From assembly GCF_019396345.1 (NCBI RefSeq), contig NZ_JAHKRM010000011.1, forward strand, positions 124,001 to 188,000: a DNA stretch of 64,000 nucleotides, written 5' to 3'. Numbering within the stretch: position 1 is the first letter of the stretch; the number at the start of each line of letters is the position of its first letter. The notes under the pieces were generated by a model, which had not been told where the DNA came from, did no database searches, and was given only the letters and a program-made list of their open reading frames with translations. The position numbers and the translations under genes were made by a program. Positions 16,129 to 24,844 of this stretch are shown one piece after another. This stretch comes from Nonomuraea guangzhouensis. GTDB lineage: Bacteria > Actinomycetota > Actinomycetes > Streptosporangiales > Streptosporangiaceae.

Positions 16129-17375
16129 TGGACGAGCGGGCTGGTCCGGCTGCCGGGGACGCGTCGGTCGGGGTTCGGTTTCCCGAGGGGCCGGATGTGT
16201 CCGTTGAAACGTTGGTCGGGCAGGTGTGCGAGGGTGAGCCGCTCGCGGTGGGAGATGAGCGGATTCGCGGGTTTCTCGTCGGGTTCGGGAGGCGGTTGCT
16301 CAGTCCTGAGCTGGCACGGCGCCACCCGGAGCTGGCCTCCCTCGGCTTTTTCCTGCGGCCCAGCGAGCTCGCGCGGATCCTGGACGGGCCGCGTGGCGGT
16401 CACCTGCGGGCGCCGCGCGGCCTGGTGTTCCACGTCCCGCCTGCGAACGTCGACACCGTCTTCGTCTACTCCTGGGCGCTGTCGGCGTTGATGGGCAACC
16501 GCAACGTCGTACGCCTGTCGCCCCGCGCGGGCGCCGTGGCCGCGACGATCACGCGGACGCTACAGGAATCGCTGGCCGACGCCGACCCGGTGGTGGCCGC
16601 CACGCAGCGCATCGTCACGTACGACCGTTCCGACGCCGTGACCGCGGCCCTGTCGGCGGCCTGCGATCTGCGGGTCATCTGGGGCGGCGACGCCGCGGTC
16701 GACGAGATCCGCCGCCATCCGCTCGCCCCGCACGCGCGTGACCTGACCTTTCCCGATCGGACGTCGTTCGCGGTGCTCCGGGCGGCGGCCTGGCTGTCGG
16801 CGTCGGCCGCCACCCGGGGCGCGGTCGCCGACGGGTTCGCCAACGACACCTACTGGTTCGACCAGGCGGCGTGCTCGTCCCCTCGCACGGTCTACTGGGT
16901 CGGCTCGGCTGCCGACTGCGACGCGGCGCGCGACGGCTTCACCGCCTGCCTGGCGCGGGCGGTGGCTCAGCGGGGGTGGTCCGTGGACGCCGCGATGGCG
17001 GTCGAGAAGCGGGTGGCCACGTACGGGCTGGCCGCCGATGGCCAGGCCAGTGCCATCGACTTCCACGGCAACGCGCTGGCCAACGTCACGCTGGCGGGTC
17101 CCGAGGCGGCGCCGCGGCGGTGGCTGGGCACGGGGACGTTCGCGCATGCCCGGATCGAGGGGCTCGGGGAGTTGGCCCGGCTGGTGGAGCGGCGGGATCA
17201 GACGATGACGCACTTCGGGTTCGTCCCGGCCGAGCTGGAGTTGCTGGCGGGGGCGCTGGGCGGGCGGGGGGTCGATCGGATGGTGCCGATCGGGAGCGCG
17301 CTGAGCTTTCACCGGGTTTGGGATGGCGTGGAGCTGACCACGGAGTTCACCCGCCTGGTGACAGTTATCGCATGA
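16128..17375 (+). CDS. LuxC-like acyl reductase
   Basis: A protein of 415 residues of the LuxC acyl-CoA reductase family, related to aldehyde dehydrogenases. Key features are LVFHVPPANVDTVF (cofactor pocket), GNRNVVRLSPR, the catalytic cysteine in QAACSSPR (Cys249) and the C-terminal ALSFHRVWDG with ELTTEFTRLV. It should take the acyl group from LuxE or from acyl-ACP/CoA and reduce it to an aldehyde with NADPH. ATG 16128 overlaps the luxE stop by one base. The aldehyde could be an intermediate for an amino- or hydroxy-alkyl decoration of the glycan; the end product is not known. Confidence 0.88.
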   Translation: MDERAGPAAGDASVGVRFPEGPDVSVETLVGQVCEGEPLAVGDERIRGFLVGFGRRLLSPELARRHPELASLGFFLRPSELARILDGPRGGHLRAPRGLVFHVPPANVDTVFVYSWALSALMGNRNVVRLSPRAGAVAATITRTLQESLADADPVVAATQRIVTYDRSDAVTAALSAACDLRVIWGGDAAVDEIRRHPLAPHARDLTFPDRTSFAVLRAAAWLSASAATRGAVADGFANDTYWFDQAACSSPRTVYWVGSAADCDAARDGFTACLARAVAQRGWSVDAAMAVEKRVATYGLAADGQASAIDFHGNALANVTLAGPEAAPRRWLGTGTFAHARIEGLGELARLVERRDQTMTHFGFVPAELELLAGALGGRGVDRMVPIGSALSFHRVWDGVELTTEFTRLVTVIA

Positions 17376-17434
17376 CGAGCACGGACCGCCGCCGCCTGGT
17401 CGGGCACGGCGGCCAGGGGGACGGGGTGGGATGA
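17372..17434 (+). CDS. 20-codon coupling ORF between luxC-like and GT-C genes
   Basis: A tiny ORF reading MTSTDRRRLVGHGGQGDGVG. Its ATG overlaps the luxC-like stop (ATGA at 17372) and its own stop overlaps the next gene's start in the same way (ATGA at 17431). It fills the whole gap between the two genes. The product itself may be meaningless; the arrangement would let ribosomes pass from luxC to the membrane-protein gene. It is short enough that chance cannot be excluded. Confidence 0.35.
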   Translation: MTSTDRRRLVGHGGQGDGVG

Positions 17435-19680
17435 CGATCACGGCGGTTACGAGCGTGGTCACGTCGCCTGTGTCGGGGCGGCGGAGGTGGTCCGGCTGGG
17501 TACCGGTGGCGCTGGTGGGCCTGGTGGCCGTGCTGGCGCTGGTCTGGAACGGGGTTTCCGTTCGGGATCTGGTGGCTTTCGGGGCTTATGTCGGTGTCGG
17601 GGTGCTGGTTCCCGGGACGCTGCTGTGGCGGGCGCTGGGACGGGCCGGGGGTTCGCTCGCGGAGGAGCTGGCGGCGGGCTTGGCGCTCGGCTACGCGGTG
17701 GAAGTGCTGGCCTACCTCCCGGCGCGCGCGGCGGGGGTGCCGCAACTGGTGCTCGCCTGGCCGGTTACGATGATCGCCCTGTTCACAGCCGTACCGCGGC
17801 TGCGACGGCACTGGCGGCCGGGTGGGTCGGCTCGCGAGCGCAAGCCCTCAGAGAGTGAGCGGATGCCCCTGTGGTGTGCGTGGGCCGTCGCGGCGGTCAT
17901 CTGCTATCTCCTCGTCTGGAGTGCCCGGTCGTTCTACGCCGGCCATGGCCTGACCTGGCCGGGCAACGCGACACCGTACGTCGACATGCACTACCACCTC
18001 GCCCTGCTCGGCGAGCTCAAGCACCATATGCCCCCGACGCTCCCGACGGTCCTGGGCGAGCCGCTGACCTACCACTGGTACGTCTACGCCGAGATGGCCG
18101 CCACCAGCTGGGTCACCGGGATCGAGCCGCAGACGCTGCTGTACCGGCTGTCGATGCTGCCGATGATGGTGGCGATGGTCGTGCTGGTGGCCGTGCTCGC
18201 CAGGCGGGTGACCGGGCAGTGGTGGGCAGGCGTGGCGGCGGTCGTGGTGACGTACTTCGCCGTCTGCCCGGAGCTCTACTGGGGAGCGGGCAATCTGTTC
18301 ACGTCGCGGACGCTGTTCACGGTGTGGACCAGTCCGACGCAGACGTTCGGCGCGTTGCTCTGTGTCCCTGTGGTGCTGCTGCTCGTCGGCTACCTGCGCG
18401 GGGAGCGCACCGGGGTCGGCGGGTGGGCACTGGTCGCGGTGCTGCTGGGCGCGCTGACCGGGGCGAAGGCGACGTTCCTGCCGCTGTTGCTGAGTGGGCT
18501 GGTGCTCGTCCTGGTCGTCAGGCGGTGGTCTCGGCCCGCTCTCGTGGGAATCGTGATCACGGTGCCGGCTCTGGCGTTCGCGCAGTTCGTCGTCTTCGGA
18601 GGCCAGCGGCAGGGGTTGGTGCTCGAGCCGTTCGCGAGCATGCGGCGGGTGTGGGGGGCGGTGACATACCTCGGTGGTGAGCCGCTCGCCGAGGCGCCTG
18701 TGTGGCCCATTGCCGGGCTGACAGTGATTCATCTGGCGTGCCTGGCGTGCGTGTGGGCGGGGCTGCTGGGGGTGGTCGCCAGGCGGGCGGTGCGGCTGGA
18801 CCCGGGGGTGCTGCTGTTGCTCGGGATCGGGGCGGCGGGTGTCGCGGCCGTCGTGCTGCTGGGCCATCCGGCGCTCAGCCAGGAATACTTCCTGGAGGGG
18901 GCTCGGCCGTACCTGGCGATCGCGTCCGTGGCCGGGATGGCGGCCCTCAGCCGGGAGCGGGGATTCGCCGCCGCCACGTGGTGGGTGGCGCTGGGGGCCG
19001 GGCTGGTTGTGGGGGTTCAGGCGCTGCTCGGGCCGGACGTGCCGGTCCAGGGGCTGCTCCCCCTCGCGCTGCCGTACCTCGTGCTGGGAATGGTGGCGGT
19101 GGTGGTGGCGGCGGCGGTCGCGCTGCGGCGCGGACCTGTGGCGCTCGCGGTGGTCGCGCTGCTCACCGGCTATGCGCTGCCGGCCACCGCGAACAAGGGG
19201 ATCGGGCCGTCGAGCGGCATCGGAGCGTCTTCTAGCGGCGGGGTCCCGCCCACGCGGGTGCTGCCGCAGGGCGGGATGGAGGCCGCGCGTTGGCTGCGTG
19301 ACCACTCGGCGCCGGGCGACGTCGTGGCGACCGACGGGCACTGCCGGCCCATCGCAGGGAAGAAGAGATGCGACAGCCGCCACTTCTGGGTGTCCGGCTA
19401 CAGCGAGCGCCGGGTGCTGGTGGAGAGCTGGGCGTACGCCCAGAGCACGCTGTCGCGGAGCCAGCCGTTCGGCACGTCGTTCCTGGCCGTGCCGTTCGTG
19501 GACCAGGCGCGGCTGGCGGCGAACGACGAGGTGTTCCGGCAGCCGTCGGCGGAGAACATCGCGCGGCTCGTCCATGAATATGGCGTCAAATGGGCGTTCG
19601 CGGAGAATGGCACGGCCCTTGATGGGTTCGCGAAACTGCGTTTCCGCAGCGGGCAGTGTTCCGTATATCTGCTTGAGTAA
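17431..19680 (+). CDS. Large polytopic membrane protein, GT-C-like
   Basis: A protein of 749 residues with more than ten hydrophobic segments and a soluble extracytoplasmic C-terminal domain of about 150 residues. Loop 1 after the third or fourth helix contains VDMHYHLALLGEL and LTYHWYVYAE, with acidic and His residues at the place where GT-C enzymes (which use polyprenyl-phosphate sugars) have their catalytic loop. The C-terminal part (GGMEAARWLRDHSAPGDVVATDG) is the periplasmic domain seen in many actinobacterial members. It follows the luxC-like gene through a coupling ORF and precedes a GT2-GtrA gene that could make its lipid-linked donor. A transferase acting outside the membrane is inferred. 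Confidence 0.75.
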   Translation: MTITAVTSVVTSPVSGRRRWSGWVPVALVGLVAVLALVWNGVSVRDLVAFGAYVGVGVLVPGTLLWRALGRAGGSLAEELAAGLALGYAVEVLAYLPARAAGVPQLVLAWPVTMIALFTAVPRLRRHWRPGGSARERKPSESERMPLWCAWAVAAVICYLLVWSARSFYAGHGLTWPGNATPYVDMHYHLALLGELKHHMPPTLPTVLGEPLTYHWYVYAEMAATSWVTGIEPQTLLYRLSMLPMMVAMVVLVAVLARRVTGQWWAGVAAVVVTYFAVCPELYWGAGNLFTSRTLFTVWTSPTQTFGALLCVPVVLLLVGYLRGERTGVGGWALVAVLLGALTGAKATFLPLLLSGLVLVLVVRRWSRPALVGIVITVPALAFAQFVVFGGQRQGLVLEPFASMRRVWGAVTYLGGEPLAEAPVWPIAGLTVIHLACLACVWAGLLGVVARRAVRLDPGVLLLLGIGAAGVAAVVLLGHPALSQEYFLEGARPYLAIASVAGMAALSRERGFAAATWWVALGAGLVVGVQALLGPDVPVQGLLPLALPYLVLGMVAVVVAAAVALRRGPVALAVVALLTGYALPATANKGIGPSSGIGASSSGGVPPTRVLPQGGMEAARWLRDHSAPGDVVATDGHCRPIAGKKRCDSRHFWVSGYSERRVLVESWAYAQSTLSRSQPFGTSFLAVPFVDQARLAANDEVFRQPSAENIARLVHEYGVKWAFAENGTALDGFAKLRFRSGQCSVYLLE

Positions 19681-19754
19681 AAAACTGTCCTACCCGAGGA
19701 ATGGTGCGGAGAAACAGCCCGCGCATCAATGGACGGCCCCAGCAGCATTCCCGT

Positions 19755-20930
19755 ATGGACACGCGTTCCGCCATAGCAGTTCTCGACGGACCGGTCACCC
19801 TGGCGACTGTGGACATCGTCGTTCCGGTGCTCAACGAGCAGCGGGCCCTGCCCGGCTGTATCAGGACGCTCCACGCGTTCCTCGACGATTCCTTCCCGCT
19901 GCCGTGGCGCATCACGATCGTCGACAACGGCAGCATCGACGGCACCTGGCGGGTCGCCAGGGGGCTGTCCCGCGAGTTCCCGCAGGTGTACGCCCGCAGG
20001 CTGGAGACCAGGGGCCGAGGTGCGGCGTTGAAGGCCGCCTGGCGCGACAGCCCGGCCGACATCGTCGCGTACATGGACGTCGACCTGTCGACCGGGCTCG
20101 GCGCGCTGTTCCCGATGGTGGCCTCGCTGGCCAGCGGCCATTCCGAGCTCGCGATCGGCACCCGGCTTGCCCGCGGCGCGCGCACCCGCCGGTCGCTGCG
20201 GCGGGAGCTGGTCTCGCGCGGCTACAACGCCCTGCTCCGGTACGGGTTCGGCGCCGGCTTCAGCGACGCCCAGTGCGGCTTCAAGGCCGCCAGAACGGAC
20301 GTGATCAGGCCGTTCATGGACCGCGTCGAGGATGACGGCTGGTTCTTCGACACCGAACTGCTCCTGCTGGCCGAGCACAACGGCCTGCGCGTACACGAGG
20401 TGCCCGTGGACTGGGTCGAAGACCTGGACTCGCGCGTCCGCATCGTCAGGACGGCGGTCGAGGACCTCCGGGGGCTGGCCAGGGTGGCGCGGTCGATGTC
20501 CACCGGCACGGCCGCGCTCAAGGTGGCGAAGGAGACCGAACTCACACCCACGCACCCGGACGCGGTCGTCGCCCGCCCGCCGGCCAGGTTCGCGTCGTTC
20601 GCCGTGCTCGGTGTGGCCTCGGCGGTCCTCTACGCGCTGCTCTATCTCTTGTCGCGCGAACTCTGGTCGCCCGCCGCGGCCAACCTCGCCGCGCTGACGC
20701 TCACCGGCTTCGCGAACGCCGAGGCCCGCCGCTGGACGGTCAACCTGCTCGGCGGTCACCGCACGACCCCGCACGCCCGGGCCGCGCTGGTCTTCCTGAC
20801 CGACTACGCCATCACCACCATGGCGCTGCACGGCCTGCCGCCGGGCGAGCGCCTGTCCGAGGTGGCCACCGTCGCCGGCACGTACTGCCTGCTCACCCTG
20901 CTGCGCTTCTGGTGGGTCCCCAAGAGATGA
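19755..20930 (+). CDS. GT2 polyprenyl-phosphate sugar synthase with GtrA domain
   Basis: The N-terminal half is a dolichyl-phosphate-mannose-synthase-like GT2: VDIVVPVLNEQRALPGC, IVDNGSIDGTW, the metal-binding DVDLSTGLGAL, SDAQCGFKA and FDTELLLLAE. The C-terminal third, from RFASFAVLGVASAVLYALLYL, is a four-helix GtrA-type domain, often involved in flipping or anchoring lipid-linked sugars. ATG 19755 lacks a clear ribosome site; ATG 19701 gives 18 more residues and is possible. It probably makes a polyprenyl-phosphate hexose on the inner face for use by the GT-C-like protein upstream. Its stop overlaps the methyltransferase start as ATGA. Confidence 0.87.
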   Translation: MDTRSAIAVLDGPVTLATVDIVVPVLNEQRALPGCIRTLHAFLDDSFPLPWRITIVDNGSIDGTWRVARGLSREFPQVYARRLETRGRGAALKAAWRDSPADIVAYMDVDLSTGLGALFPMVASLASGHSELAIGTRLARGARTRRSLRRELVSRGYNALLRYGFGAGFSDAQCGFKAARTDVIRPFMDRVEDDGWFFDTELLLLAEHNGLRVHEVPVDWVEDLDSRVRIVRTAVEDLRGLARVARSMSTGTAALKVAKETELTPTHPDAVVARPPARFASFAVLGVASAVLYALLYLLSRELWSPAAANLAALTLTGFANAEARRWTVNLLGGHRTTPHARAALVFLTDYAITTMALHGLPPGERLSEVATVAGTYCLLTLLRFWWVPKR

Positions 20931-21631
20931 CAGAGATGCGAACACAAGAGATCCGCCGCATGACCGCGCTCGAAGACGGCCACTGGTGGTACCGGGAGCG
21001 CCGGGCCGTCCTCCGCGCCGAGCTGCGCCGCCTGCGGCCGGGCCGGGCGCTCGACATCGGCGCGGGCGGTGGGGGCAACACCCGGGTGCTGGTCGAGGAG
21101 GGCTGGGACGCGACCGCGGCCGACTGCTCCGGGTTGGCGGTGGAGGTGGCCAGGGATCGGGGGCTGCGGGCCGTACAGGCTGACGCGCGTGACCTGCCGA
21201 TCGAGTCCGGGAGCGTGGATCTGGTGACCGCCCTCGATGTGCTGGAGCACATCGAGGAGGACTATCTGGCCACCGAGCAGATCGCCAGGGTGCTGCGGCC
21301 GGGCGGGCGGGCGCTGATCGCGGTCCCCTGCGACATGTCGCTGTGGTCCGCCCACGACGAGGCCGTCGGCCACGTGCGCCGCTACTGCCGCGATTCGCTG
21401 ACCGGCGTGGTCGAGAAGGCGGGCCTGCGGGTCGAGCGGCTGTGGAGTTGGAACGTGCTCCTTCGCCCGCTGGTCGCCCGGCATCGACGCTCGTCCATGG
21501 GCAGTGACCTGGAGCGGGTGCCCCCGCTGATCAACGCGGCACTGAGCGCGGTCGTCATGCTGGAGAGGCGTCTTCCGGTCCGTTCGCTCAGGGGTGTGAC
21601 GCTGTTCCTGTGCGCCCGGCGCGAGAGTTAG
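20927..21631 (+). CDS. SAM-dependent methyltransferase
   Basis: A class I methyltransferase of 234 residues (Methyltransf_11/23 type): ALDIGAGGGGNTRVL as motif I, LPIESGSVDLVTALDVLEHI as motif IV, and LRPGGRALIAVPC. Tryptophan-rich GHWWYRERRAV at the N-terminus is typical of a group found beside dolichyl-mannose-synthase-like GT2 genes. The start overlaps the GT2-GtrA stop. It may methylate a sugar or a lipid carrier; the acceptor is unknown. Confidence 0.85.
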   Translation: MTEMRTQEIRRMTALEDGHWWYRERRAVLRAELRRLRPGRALDIGAGGGGNTRVLVEEGWDATAADCSGLAVEVARDRGLRAVQADARDLPIESGSVDLVTALDVLEHIEEDYLATEQIARVLRPGGRALIAVPCDMSLWSAHDEAVGHVRRYCRDSLTGVVEKAGLRVERLWSWNVLLRPLVARHRRSSMGSDLERVPPLINAALSAVVMLERRLPVRSLRGVTLFLCARRES

Positions 21632-21639
21632 GAGACCCG

Positions 21640-22302
21640 GTGCCGCTCGACCGGAGCGTGCTGCTCGACGACGCGTGGCGGCTGTACGCGGACGCGCCCC
21701 GGGCCCTGCGGCTCAAGCAGCGGCTGCGGGTGCTGGCCTGCCCGTTCGAGGTGACGATCGGGTTCGTGCCGGAGGGGGCGAGCGTGCTCGACATCGGGTG
21801 CGGCTCAGGACTGACGCTCGGCCTCATGGCGGCGCGCGGGAAGCGCGTCCGGGGGCATGGCTTCGACCCGTGCCCGGTCGCGATCGGGCTGGCCGGGCGG
21901 ATGGCCGTCCGGCTCCGCGACAGCGGCTCGACGCTCCGCTTCGAGCACCGCGACGCCCGCTCGCCGTGGCCGGACCGTTCCTACGACGTGGTCCACATGC
22001 AGGACGTCATCCACCACGTGCCGATCCCGGCGCAGCGGGTGGTGTTCGACCGGGCCTGCGCGGCGGTACGGCCCGGCGGCCTGCTCGTCTACAAGGACAT
22101 GAGCGCGCGGCCCCTGTGGCGCAACGCCGCCTGCCGGATCCACGATCTGATCATCGCCCGCGAGTGGATCCAGCCGGTGCCGATCACCACGATCGAGAAC
22201 TGGGCCGCGGAGAACCGGCTCGCCCTGGAGGTGTCCCGTACGGCGCACCGCGTCATATATGGGAACGATCTAAGAGTCTTCCGCAGGCGTCTTTGGCCAT
22301 AG
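21640..22302 (+). CDS. SAM-dependent methyltransferase
   Basis: A second class I methyltransferase of 220 residues: VLDIGCGSGLTLGLMAARG, GFDPCPVAIGLA, WPDRSYDVVHMQDVIHHV and VRPGGLLVYKDM. GTG 21640 has GGAGA five bases upstream. It lies eight bases after the preceding methyltransferase and is clearly in the same operon. The two share little outside the SAM motifs, so they probably have different acceptors. Confidence 0.83.
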   Translation: MPLDRSVLLDDAWRLYADAPRALRLKQRLRVLACPFEVTIGFVPEGASVLDIGCGSGLTLGLMAARGKRVRGHGFDPCPVAIGLAGRMAVRLRDSGSTLRFEHRDARSPWPDRSYDVVHMQDVIHHVPIPAQRVVFDRACAAVRPGGLLVYKDMSARPLWRNAACRIHDLIIAREWIQPVPITTIENWAAENRLALEVSRTAHRVIYGNDLRVFRRRLWP

Positions 22303-22312
22303 GCTAGCGCTT

Positions 22313-23005
22313 GTGGTGATTCACGGCTTACTGGCGGCGTCATTGGCGATGACCGCGCTCCCCGCGACCGGCGTTACCGGCGTTCAGGCATCGGCGGAGG
22401 TCAATTGCAGCCAGGTCAAATGCCTGGCCCTGACCTTCGACGACGGCCCGAGCGTCTACACGCCGAAGCTGCTCGACCTGTTCAAGAAGGAACGCGTCAA
22501 AGCCACCTTCTTCCTGGTGGGCGAGCAGGTGGAGAAATATCCGAGCATCGTCAGGCGGGAAGCCGCCGAGGGCCACGCCATCGGCAACCACACCTATTCA
22601 CACCCGTCGCTGCCCACACTGCTCGACAACGAGATCCTCGACGAGATCCACACCACCCAGGAGCTCATCCAGAAGCAGACGGGCAAGCTGCCGACGATGT
22701 TCCGGCCACCGTACGGAGCCACCGACGACCGGGTGCTGGGCCTGGCGGGCTCGCAGGACATGTCACAGGTGTTATGGACGGGTACAACGCTCGACTGGAA
22801 GCTGCGTAATGTAGAGAAGATCAAGGCGGCCGTGTTCAGGCTGGCCAAGCGCGACGGCGTGATCCTCATGCACGACGTGGTGCCGCAGACCGTACAAGCC
22901 ATGCCGGCGATCATCAAGGAGCTCAAGAAACACGGCTACCACCTCGTCACGGTGCCGACGCTGTTGCGCGGCAAGGGGATGGAGGCCGGGGTGAGCTACC
23001 CCTAG
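22313..23005 (+). CDS. Exported polysaccharide deacetylase (NodB domain)
   Basis: A protein of 230 residues with an N-terminal hydrophobic signal (VIHGLLAASLAMTALPATG, likely cut before SAEVNC), so it acts outside the membrane. The NodB motifs are intact: LTFDDGPS (metal and base Asp pair), NHTYSHPSL (the two metal His), RPPYGATDDRV, and LMHDVVPQT as the final catalytic His motif. This is carbohydrate esterase family 4, which removes N-acetyl groups from peptidoglycan or another wall polymer. GTG 22313 starts 10 bases after the methyltransferase stop. In this island it probably trims the wall glycan. Confidence 0.9.
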   Translation: MVIHGLLAASLAMTALPATGVTGVQASAEVNCSQVKCLALTFDDGPSVYTPKLLDLFKKERVKATFFLVGEQVEKYPSIVRREAAEGHAIGNHTYSHPSLPTLLDNEILDEIHTTQELIQKQTGKLPTMFRPPYGATDDRVLGLAGSQDMSQVLWTGTTLDWKLRNVEKIKAAVFRLAKRDGVILMHDVVPQTVQAMPAIIKELKKHGYHLVTVPTLLRGKGMEAGVSYP

Positions 23006-23024
23006 ACCGCCTGGATCGGGAGCC

Positions 23025-24473
23025 ATGCAGATCGAAATCGCCAAGCGTCGGCGATGGGTGCCGCTCGGGACGTTCGTCGCCATTCAGGCCGTTCTCGCCT
23101 GCTGGTGGGCGGCCTTCTATCCCGGCCTGTTCAGCCGCGATTCGGTCCTCTATCTGAGTCACACCATCGTCGGCCCGTGGGTGGGCGACCACTCGGTCCT
23201 CTACGACTCGCTGCTGTGGCTCAGCTTCAGGACCACCGGTGACCTCGGCACCGTCACGTTCCTGCAGACCACGGCCATGGCGGCCGCGCTCACGTACCTG
23301 ACGGAATCGCTCAAGGCGCTCGGCGCGCCGCGCAGGACGACGACGGTGGTGGCGGTGGCGCTGCCGCTGATCCCCACCGCCGGGGCGTTCACGGTCACGC
23401 TCTGGAAGGACGTGCCGTTCACGATCTGCGCGGTCGCGATCGCGGCCGCCTGCGCGGCGATGGCCGCCGACCGTACCGTCACCAACCGCAGGCTGCTCGG
23501 GCTGGGCCTGCTGATGACCGCGCTCGGGCTGTTCCGGGCGAACGGCTTCCTCGTGGTGGGCGTCGCCATCGTCGTGCTGCTCGTGGTCGTCTCGGTCATG
23601 CGAGTACGGCTGGCGCTGGTCGGCACGGCGGCGGCGGCCATCCCGCTGCTGCTCAGCAACCTGGTCTTCCCCCAGCTCGGCATCGCGGCCCCGTCGAAGA
23701 CGTACGTCTACCACACGGCCTTCGGCGACATCGCCGTCGCCTACCGGGACCATCCCGAGCTGTTCACCGAGCAGGACAAGACGCTTCTGTCAGCCGTCGC
23801 GCCGCTGAACAGGTGGACCTTGGGCGGCACCTGCTACACGATCAACCCGTTGATCTGGCGGGGTGACTTCAACTGGCCGCAGGCCGACGCGCACGCCACC
23901 GAACTGCTCGACCTCTGGAAACGCCTGCTGGTCGAACGGCCGGCGATGGTGGTCGACGCCAGGCTGTGCCGGGGCGCGATCGCCTGGAAGGTGGCCGGGG
24001 ACGACACTGCTCCCGGCGGGCGGACCTACCGGTTCTCGCTGCGCCCGAACGCCGACACCTACGTGGGCCCCGGCAAGGTGCCCGATTTCCAGGGCCGGTG
24101 GGTCTACTCGCTCAGGCCGATGTCGCAGGGCCTCTACCAGGCGGCGAGCTCATGGCTGACCACCGCTGAGGAACCCCAGTACGACTGGGTGCTGTGGCGG
24201 GGGGCGCTCTGGTGCTACCTGTCCTACCTGGCCGTGGCCGTGGGCGCGCTGGCGCTGCGCAACCGCTATGTGATCGCCGTGGCGGCGCCGGTGGCCGGGC
24301 AGCAGCTCGCCATCCTGGCCAACATCTCCGCCCAGGACTTCCGCTACATGGCCTCGCCGATCCTCATCAGCGTCCTGCTGGTGCCGCTGCTCGTCGCCTC
24401 CGTCGTACGGCTCGTCCGCGGCCTGCCCCCGCGGAATCCGGTGCCGGCCGAGCGCGAGGAGGCGGCCGTCTAA
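23025..24473 (+). CDS. Polytopic membrane protein (DUF6020-like)
   Basis: A protein of 482 residues with about ten membrane segments. FYPGLFSRDSVLYL with an Asp in the first loop, DHSVLYDSLLW and VTLWKDVPFT are features of DUF6020-type proteins, which resemble GT-C transferases. A long extracytoplasmic loop (about residues 230-370) lies between the membrane blocks. It follows the deacetylase by 19 bases and is the last plus-strand gene of the island, ending 4 bases inside the convergent HxlR gene. A sugar or phosphoalkyl transferase acting outside the membrane is plausible; no substrate can be named. Confidence 0.75.
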   Translation: MQIEIAKRRRWVPLGTFVAIQAVLACWWAAFYPGLFSRDSVLYLSHTIVGPWVGDHSVLYDSLLWLSFRTTGDLGTVTFLQTTAMAAALTYLTESLKALGAPRRTTTVVAVALPLIPTAGAFTVTLWKDVPFTICAVAIAAACAAMAADRTVTNRRLLGLGLLMTALGLFRANGFLVVGVAIVVLLVVVSVMRVRLALVGTAAAAIPLLLSNLVFPQLGIAAPSKTYVYHTAFGDIAVAYRDHPELFTEQDKTLLSAVAPLNRWTLGGTCYTINPLIWRGDFNWPQADAHATELLDLWKRLLVERPAMVVDARLCRGAIAWKVAGDDTAPGGRTYRFSLRPNADTYVGPGKVPDFQGRWVYSLRPMSQGLYQAASSWLTTAEEPQYDWVLWRGALWCYLSYLAVAVGALALRNRYVIAVAAPVAGQQLAILANISAQDFRYMASPILISVLLVPLLVASVVRLVRGLPPRNPVPAEREEAAV

Positions 24474-24844
24474 CTCGCGGCCGCGTGGCGGGCGTCGTAG
24501 CTCTCGCGGGACTTCGTCACGGACTCCCCGTGCCTGACCGACCAGTCGGTGAGGGTCAGCAGCGCCTCGTGGAGCTCCAGCGCCATCGGCGTGGCCGCGT
24601 ACTCGACCTTGGGCGGGACCGTGGCGTAGACCGTACGCTGGAGCAGGCCGTCACGTTCCAGGCCGCGCAGCGTCATGGTGAGCATCCGGCGGCTGCCCTC
24701 GACGAGCCGCTCCAACTCGGTGAACCTGATCGGCCCATCAGACGCTGCCACCAGAATCTCGATCGCCCACTTGCCGGCGATGCGGTCGAGGAGCTCGCGC
24801 GGCGGTACAACGTCCTTCATAGGACCTTGATGGTCACACATCAT
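24470..24844 (-). CDS. HxlR-type transcriptional regulator
   Basis: A winged-helix regulator of 124 residues. It begins with a short leader containing a Cys (MMCDHQGP), then LLDRIAGKWAIEILVAA, the standard HxlR start, the recognition helix region RFTELERLVEGSRRMLTMTLRGLERDGLL and the wing PPKVEYAATPMALEL. Cys3 matches the redox- or aldehyde-sensing cysteine of several HxlR relatives. It is divergent from the Cmx-like exporter, whose 324-base upstream region it probably controls. Met at 24820 is an alternative start but would lose the Cys. Confidence 0.88.
   Translation of the reverse strand: MMCDHQGPMKDVVPPRELLDRIAGKWAIEILVAASDGPIRFTELERLVEGSRRMLTMTLRGLERDGLLQRTVYATVPPKVEYAATPMALELHEALLTLTDWSVRHGESVTKSRESYDARHAAAS

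Noticed and set aside
12508..17375. Bioluminescence (lux) operon
   Set aside because: No LuxA/LuxB-type luciferase or LuxD thioesterase gene is present; only the acyl-reducing half is found.
17848..19575. 575-codon open frame opposite the GT-C-like gene
   Set aside because: Composition is Arg/His/Gln/Pro-rich with no motifs, as expected from antisense of a hydrophobic protein gene.
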